Under the pieces are notes generated by a model. That model was not told the origin of the DNA, made no database searches, and was given only the letters and a program-made list of their open reading frames with translations. From Gymnopilus junonius (lineage: Eukaryota; Basidiomycota; Agaricomycetes; Agaricales; Galerinaceae): a stretch of 64,000 nt of DNA. Positions 57,500 to 64,000 of this stretch are shown one piece after another (position 1 is the first letter of the stretch; the number at the start of each line of letters is the position of its first letter). Both the position numbers and the translations under genes were made by a program. The DNA lies in the NCBI GenBank assembly GCA_015501075.1, contig JADNYJ010000196.1, forward strand, positions 1 through 64,000. Reading direction: 5' to 3'.

Positions 57500-59495
57500 G
57501 ATCTAATTGCATTCCAATCTGGTGGGAATGCCAAGATCAATGATATAATGCCGAGATAAATATAGAATCGGCATTCCTTGGCATTCCCAAGTATTCCATT
57601 TAAGGGAAAATAGAGTATTTGCAATATTTAAAGACACACAAGACCAAATAAAATGATTTGAAATGCTAGGGGGGTTTTCGAGGTCAAGGAATCTGATTAT
57701 GTCATCAGATTGTTGAAATTGTCATGTGATTCCTTATTGCAATGGTGCCCCTGGAATGCCAGGGAATGGGGATAGGCCTAAGGCCAGGACGTTTGCAACC
57801 TTTGGTTGATGCTTCACTCAACCAAATCTAACCATATGTACCATCTATCATAATGATAGAATACATGAGAATAGCTGATACAAATTATCCATCAAGCTAA
57901 GCTAAATCTAACCAAAAGTAAAAATGAAAAAGTCCTAAGTCAAAATTAGGCACGTGACAGTACTATTTTTGGTTTGGCTCACATGTAAGCACCATGTGTC
58001 CTTATGCAGTAATTAAGTGCCTAGGTGCTTAATTTCATACACCACCACCAATCTAACCCTAAGATCACCTGGACCAAGTATGAAGATTCTTGCCATTATA
58101 TGGTAAATGATGGCCATCAGCCAGAACATTTGCACTGTCGATGTAGCTTCTTTACCAAGACAACTAACTGTTGAGAAACGGGTGATTCTTTCTATGGGCA
58201 CTGTCCCAGGCGGCTCATAGGAACATTTTGCTGACCTCAGTTGCAAAGTACCTAAATTAGAATAAGAGTCAAGCACTGCCCAGATCCCTTTGGCCTTACT
58301 TACTGATTCTTCTATTTCATATTTAACAAATTGCTATGTTATATATGCAGTTGAAATCAATGAAGCACTGTACACTGCATAAAAATGTTGCAGCTAGAAC
58401 CAGAATTGCAATAAGTGAAGAAAGAGGAATGCAAATCCAAATGCCGCTGCCTACATCTGGACATCACATGTCCTTTTTGATGTCTCCCACTCTCCTGCTC
58501 TCCCACTCTCCCTTCACTGCTCTTCATCTGTTCCACATTTTCCAGGATGACTCCTGTAGCCTTCTTCATGTTTCTGGCCCTCTTTCCAGCCTTTAGATTG
58601 GAGCCTCCTTGACTAATGTTCACACCAGTGTTCCAATGTTTAAGCCCACCCCGCCATTTCCTATACTCTCAGTGCCACTGAACACAAACCAATGTAAATC
58701 CCTAGTCTTCCCTGAGTTATACCTTTAGATCTGGAACAAAGAGTACTATGGCTGATAATGCTGGACACGGACTGCAGTTGATGAGGAGGGATGGGGGTAG
58801 TACGCTGCAAGCTAGAGCACAATGCCCAGCATGATGTTTATTCAGATGTTGCTCACTGCTTAGTTGCCTCAGTGTAGCACATCTCTCAATGGGTGTTAGT
58901 CAATGGTTGGAGAAAATACCATGGAGACATATCTTTGATTGTAAGAATCTAAGGAGATGATTGGTGAGCTCTGCTTTACTATTCATGAGAACAATCTCTG
59001 ACAAATCTAATCCAGCTTATTGGGTGACCTATTGGAGGTTGTGTATACTGTGTCCGTCTGTGGCAACTTAATCCAGCTGGATACCATGTGTTGATGAGAG
59101 GTGGGATGCGAACTTATTCTTACATTGTGTTCATTGCTGACATGAGATGTAGATCATCATAAGGCTTCAAAGGACCACTGCAGCTTCAGCACTGGCCACC
59201 TTCCCATATAACCATTGAATAATCTCATAGGCTGCCATTACCATCACACAGAATACACTCATCACTTACCTACCCCTTCTACCAATTCGAACTTCAGTTC
59301 CAGCTGCTCTTCTTTCATCTTCACCCTGGGCTGTCATGCAAAAGATCCTTAACCTTCTCACAGATGGATGATGGATGGGTGTGAGGATGTTACTGCCATG
59401 TTGATGCTGCTACAACTGGAGGAGATGGTTGGTGACATGATGAGGCAGTGGAACAATGTAATATTCAAAATAGTAGTACCCAGAGATCTCTTGTC
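57500..59495. other. Gene-free stretch
   Basis: No supported gene over 2 kb. Around 57520-57600 and 57745 the words GGAATGCC and GGCATTCC recur as short inverted repeats. A minus frame at 58013-58276 has no recognisable domain. Confidence 0.5.
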
Positions 59496-59942
59496 TGTTG
59501 ACATAATAAGTGTCCATGTGACTACATCACATGACTCACATGACATGCATGATCAGATGCATCTATACATGACTAGATCCAGTGACAACAGAGTATCACA
59601 GTCATCTTATATGACTAAAACATGTGATCACTTAGTGAGCATATTACTCATTTTATGAGTAGATATTAGTAATTACATAGTAATTAGCTGAGTAATTGCC
59701 TTATGCATTACTCATACGTAGTTAGTCACTGCATGTCCTGTAGGTATATAAGGATGCTCTAAACAGCATCCTAATCCAAGTTATTCGTACTTCTGTAGTA
59801 GCCTAAGTAGTCACCTTAGCACTAGCCTCTTACAACCCAGGTAAGATAGTAGTTACAATGATACTATGCAGAGTGCATCATGCAAACAGTGTTTATCGCT
59901 GTGTGCACTATTTGCTGCTCGATAGGTTATGGCCCTGATAGC
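59496..59942 (+). repeat. Copia-like LTR with half-tRNA primer site
   Basis: It starts TGTTGACATAATAAGTGTCC and has a TATA box at 59743 (GTATATAAGG) followed by CT-rich transcript start text. It ends near 59923, directly before AGGTTATGGCCC, which complements, with one base missing, the anticodon stem-loop of initiator tRNA-Met, the internal primer used by many copia-type elements. The internal part is replaced by LINE copy 2 twenty bases later. No second LTR in the window. Confidence 0.55.
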
Positions 59943-62900
59943 TTTTTTTTTTTTTTTTTTTTTTTTAAATCAAGGATTTATATACCGGTGCACGAAAGCA
60001 GTCCGGTCACAGATATACATACACCTGAAGTAATCTACCATTAAACTATGCCTAGTGTGAGACTGGCTCTCGCAGGCCAACTTAGGACCACAAACAGTGG
60101 GCCCATACTCTCGTTGATGCCCCGACCAAAGGGAGGGGTCCAACAAAGTGATGGAAGGGCACCGGAAGGGGCCCGCCAGCCAGATCCGACAGCCCAGGAT
60201 GCACGCATACTGTGTTAGCCACTGAAGGCAGACCATTTCGGGTCGCCAAAGCAGGGGCCACACTTGTCTGTCGATAGCGCTGAAGCTCCAGAACCCAGAC
60301 CCCCACCCTCAACCCAGCAAGGCCGAAGCCCGCCAAGTATTAGGACTCTGTTCTGAGTGCACCCCAAACCACCAAATCCAACCAACAGGAACAACACCTA
60401 CCCTGCCCGACCAAGTTATCCGACACCTCGAGGAGGGCGGTTGAAGGTGAATGCCGTAGGGTTAGCCTTCGAAAAGGAAACGAGCTGATCCAGATGAACT
60501 GGATAGTCATGACAATCATGTTGGGGACACATTCGGAATAGGTGATCATGAGTTTGGGTATGATGGCCGCACTTGCAACTGGTGGATTCAGGAATGTTGA
60601 ATCAAGAATAGTACTCCCCGATGGGAGCATGGTTGGTGATGGCACGAGTGACCCTCGTAAAGAGGGTTAAGTCACCACCTGCATACTGAAGCCAGGGGCC
60701 GCCTCGTTTGGCCCGTGGTTCAAGTCGACCCCCGTCAAGGTCAGTGAGTGACAAAAATTGTCGCCCTGAGTATGAGGGCTGCTGGAACAACTCTCTCCAG
60801 CCCTCCCCCAGATTATCATCAGCTGCTTTGCACAGCGAGGCAAGGGAGTGTGGCGTGTTAGGCCCCACCGATACTGAGAGCTCGGTCACCATGAGGTGAG
60901 CCCAGTAGTGGATGCCCCATTTCAAAGAGGATGGGACATGATGAAGGGAGATGTGGCGGCCAGGACCTCTGGTCCACCACTCCATAAGGGCGTGAATCAC
61001 AGCCAAGGAATGAGCTTGGCCAGAATGCACAGAGGCATTGAGCAGACTCCCCAGTGCCTTAGTGGAGTCCGACAAGATAACAATGTAGTCACAATTGTCC
61101 ATGGCACAAGCCTGGACAATTGCAGTATGAAGGGAGTAAAGCTCAGCATCTTCTGCAAGAGCACTCCCGGCCGCGTAGTGAGATGCGTGCACCTCAGCTC
61201 CTTGGCGAAACACAAGCGAAGCTGCAGTAGCTTGCTTGTTCTGATCAGTGGGGCAACTCCCATCACTGACACAAACCAGAGTAGATGGTTCCCGCTTCAA
61301 GGCTTCCCAGAAGCAGTCCAACCATTTGCACCTGAGCCCAACTTTATCCTTGGGTGCTGGAGTAGTATCAAAGCGGATTCCTTGATGCAACTCAAGGAAT
61401 CACCTGCCGGGACGAGCTTTGGGAGCAAAGGGCTCCAGAGGCTCGCTGACAACATGGAGTGTGTCATCAACATCCATAACTGTACCCCGCACCTTAGCAT
61501 GTTGTGGGGCAGTCATAAAAGCAGCAGAGCGAGGGTGAGGACTCGCTCCTTTGGAGAAGGGTGCACTTAGAAGGGAGCACACTGGATGAGTGTCCGAGAG
61601 GGCCGCCATGTGCAGAACACCTATGGCAGCACATTTCAAGACTAAGTGGATAGGGACCAGGCCAGCAAGGGCTTCGATCCCTCCCATAGGGGAAGTGCAG
61701 AATGCACCGGTAATCCAGAGCGCAGCATGCCGCTGCATGCTGGTCAATAGTTTGATGGTTCCCTGGCACTTAGCGCCTTGGAAGAACCACAACCGGAGGC
61801 TGTATGTTGCAATAGGCAACACACAAGACCTGTAAAGCAGATGCTTTTGCATGGGCATAAGCCCCCTAGATGAGTTACCAAGCATCCTCATTGCCTTAAC
61901 AGTGGTGAAGGATTGGTAGAGTAGTACCGGACCTGTTCATGAAATGTCAATTTCCGGTCAAAGAAGAAACCCAAGTACTGCCAGAACGGCTTGGGCGTCA
62001 GATGTTTGTCACGAGTGTAGGGAGCATACCCTAGATCCATGGACGGATTGAACTCAGAATGGGAGCGATCAAAATGGAATAACTCCGTCTTGTCATGCTC
62101 AAGAGCGAGGGTGAACTTTGTAAAGAGTTCAAAGATCACTGCATAGGACCTTTTCAGGGCTAAGCAGTTGGCATCGAGAGTCTTTGACTGCACAATGAGT
62201 GTGCCATCATCAACGTGAGAGAGCAGAGTGGTATCAGAAACCGACTCATTCTGCATGAAAAGTTTCAGCACTGGTGTGAGAAAGAGTGCCAAGAGGACCG
62301 GGGACAAAGCAGAGCCCTGCCCCACCCCAACATCAGCTTGTCGGGGGTCAGATTGAAAACCGTTCCAGGCATAAGATGTGGAATGGCCAACCAGGTATGA
62401 TGAAAAGAATTCCACCACATTAGGAGGGAAGCCCTGCTTCCTGAGAATCGCAATCAGCACTTCATGATTGAGGGAGGGGAAGAACTGTGCCACATCGAAG
62501 GCGATGACACTGGTCTTCAAGCTGCGAGCCCACCCTGCATGCACCAGGTGCGTGAGGAGCAAGCCCGCATCCTCAGTGGAGTGCTGACGCACACCTCCGA
62601 GTTGGTTGGGGTGAAAGATATCATGCTTAACAGCATCGAATTGAATGTGGTTGGAAAGCATCTTTTCAACCAATTTGCCAAGGGTGTTCAGGAGGACAAT
62701 GGGCCTGAATGCCTTAGGCGTGGAATACGAGGGCTTGTTCGGCTTAGGAATGATCACCGACAAGGACTCCTTGAAGTGAGTCGGCCAATACCCAACCCGA
62801 AGGCAGGCATTAGCTAACTGCACGAACACCTGAAGACAGTGTTCATCGTGAATAACTGCCTTAAGGTGTGACCACTTAATATGATCAGGACCTAGCGCTG

Positions 62901-63197
62901 AGTTGTTAGAGCAGGATGCCAAGGCCTCCCTCAATTCTAACAGTGAAAAGGTGGTCCACTCTTGCACTTCCATATTGGGAAGGGAGGTGAGACCACTAAT
63001 GTCATACGTTCGGTCAGAGGCCGAGTTGTACATGCCATGAAGGGCGTCCCAGAGGGAGGGCATATCATGGCACCCTTGAGCTTCTCAATGATGGACAACA
63101 AGAAGTCATCCAATTGATCTGGTGGCAGGGAGCACATCGGAACAGTTGCAGCCACCAGAGCAACAGAAATAGACAGTACTTTACCCCAAGCCATCAA
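59943..63197 (-). mobile_element. LINE copy 2, longer, inserted in the copia-like element
   Basis: The T-run 59943-59966 is the poly(A) tail on the minus strand. About 3.25 kb, with the same 3' end as copy 1 and a longer RT. The 5' end is near 63197, where the simple repeat begins, so it too is probably truncated (no endonuclease domain is seen). Confidence 0.9.
60602..63197 (-). pseudogene. LINE RT and RNase H, nearly intact
   Basis: RT at 63063-61888 in one 391-codon frame: LREALASCSNNSALGPDHIK, SVIIPKPNKPSYSTPKAFRP, the first catalytic Asp in VIAFDVAQFFPSLNH, VGQGSALSPVLLALF, and HVDDGTLIVQS, where copy 1 has YVDD. Thumb/connection continues at 61891-61400 after a frame change. RNase H is in the 262-codon frame 61390-60602: SDGSCPTDQNKQATAA, AEDAELYSLHTAIVQA and LSDSTKALGSLLNASV. 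The upstream segment (63197-63064, WGKVLSISVALVAATVPMC) is one frame off. The Cys/His end follows near 60600-60530 after a stop. Confidence 0.88.
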
Positions 63198-63203
63198 TTC
63201 TGA

Positions 63204-63435
63204 TTGGAGTCTGATCGGAGTCTAGTGGAGTCCAATCGGACTTTAGTGGACTCTGATTAGACTCCACTGGACTCCACTAAACTCTGATCGGACTTGGACT
63301 GGACTCCACTGGAGTCCAATTAGACTTTACTGGACTTCACTAGACTTGGATCGGACTTGGACTGGACTTGGATCGGACTTGGACTGGACTTGGACTAGAC
63401 TTGGACTGGACTTGGACCAGAGTTGAACTAAAGTT
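63204..63435. repeat. Simple tandem repeat, GGACT-based
   Basis: About 230 bp of units such as 'ggacttggactggacttgga', 'tggactccactggactccac' and 'gatcggagtctagtggagtc'. Both GGACTnn and its inverse AGTCC occur, so long stretches can pair with each other. It directly borders the 5' end of LINE copy 2. Confidence 0.8.
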
Positions 63436-64000
63436 CAATTAGAGTTGAATCATAGTGCAGTGTGTCTCTTACTATATTGTATACACTAATTACTTAGCAC
63501 TATAGGACAATATGTATTATATAGTACTTGAGTAAAATATAAAGAATCTTAAGTTTGGAATTGAATTTTCTAAAACAATCTAGATGCTGAGTCATTTAAC
63601 TTGCCAGTTTGAACACTCTAATAGTGGTACAAATCAAAGAACCAACAATTGCATATCAAGTTGATCATTGAAAGTAGTCATGTCTAGCAAGAGTGAATAT
63701 CAAAAATTTGACTTATACTGCTCAAAAAACAATACTTGCCTTGAAATATATTTTATGCAAGCATCAACATTTGTTTTTCCAAAAGATTTTTTTATTTGAC
63801 TAAACCTTGAGTAATTATCTTCAAAGCATGATCATACATAATTCAAACATATTTTAATTATTTAATTGTGGTTTCAAAGATAAGAGAGACTTTGTAAATT
63901 TATAGATAGATATGTATAACAATATTAAATTATGTTAAAATATAGTTAAATACACAAGTACATATTTAACTATGTTGTAACAGACTCTGACATACTTAAA
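63436..64000. other. AT-rich end of window
   Basis: No gene or known repeat recognised; the DNA is strongly AT-rich. Confidence 0.5.

Noticed and set aside
60896..61570. 224-codon plus-strand frame in the 61-kb region
   Set aside because: Complement of LINE RNase H and connection domain, which has clear catalytic motifs on the minus strand.
63204..63435. CRISPR-like array
   Set aside because: Units are contiguous, without unique spacers, and the genome is eukaryotic.
1..64000. tRNA or rRNA genes
   Set aside because: No cloverleaf box A/B pairs or rRNA-like segments were noticed. The only tRNA-related sequence is the half-tRNA primer site at about 59925.

Overview
The window looks like transposon-rich DNA from a filamentous basidiomycete, most likely an Agaricomycete (mushroom). 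Evidence: short introns of about 60-70 bp with GT/AG ends; two transposases of the fungal KDZ (Kyakuja-Dileera-Zisupton) class with their CxC1 and CxC2 cysteine clusters; a fungal TET/JBP-type dioxygenase; a chromodomain-bearing Ty3/gypsy element; non-LTR elements with RNase H; and several gene families whose look I associate with mushroom genomes but cannot name. I see no rRNA, tRNA or CRISPR and only one or two genes that look like ordinary single-copy host genes. I did not identify the species.

Layout. 1-780: gypsy integrase fragment. 781-1144: repeat B. About 1145-8137: a decayed TET/JBP gene (+) that ends tail-to-tail with an unknown acidic gene (-) and a KDZ transposase (-). 8138-14000: orphan genes, one with a Zn2Cys6-like cluster, bounded by an inverted second copy of repeat B. 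14688-17900: a second, different KDZ transposase (CxC1 type). 18440-20893: multi-exon orphan gene. 20900-28080: sparse, with one secreted or membrane protein gene, small weak genes, and scattered copies of a GACAAAGTC motif. 28147-32152: long multi-exon orphan gene with repeats and many stops. 32783-41881: a four-level nest (hAT-like element holding a TA-flanked MITE and a fold-back element, the latter holding a complete gypsy chromovirus). 42000-45960: MITE, degenerate repeats and a 1.5-kb 13-bp minisatellite. 46053-48916: gag-protease of another gypsy element. 50332-55783: second copy of repeat C, 5'-truncated LINE copy 1, and the 5' half of a second KDZ element. 55878-57497: complete Tc1/mariner element. 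59496-63197: copia-like LTR with primer site, interrupted by LINE copy 2. 63204-63435: a simple tandem repeat.

The theme that ties the window together is decay by C-to-T change at CpG. Nearly every interrupted reading frame is broken by TGA where the family has arginine (CGA); the two LTRs of the gypsy element and the two LINE copies differ mostly at CpG. This includes the TET/JBP gene itself, a family that oxidises 5-methylcytosine. All calls were made by eye from the sequence; no database search was run.
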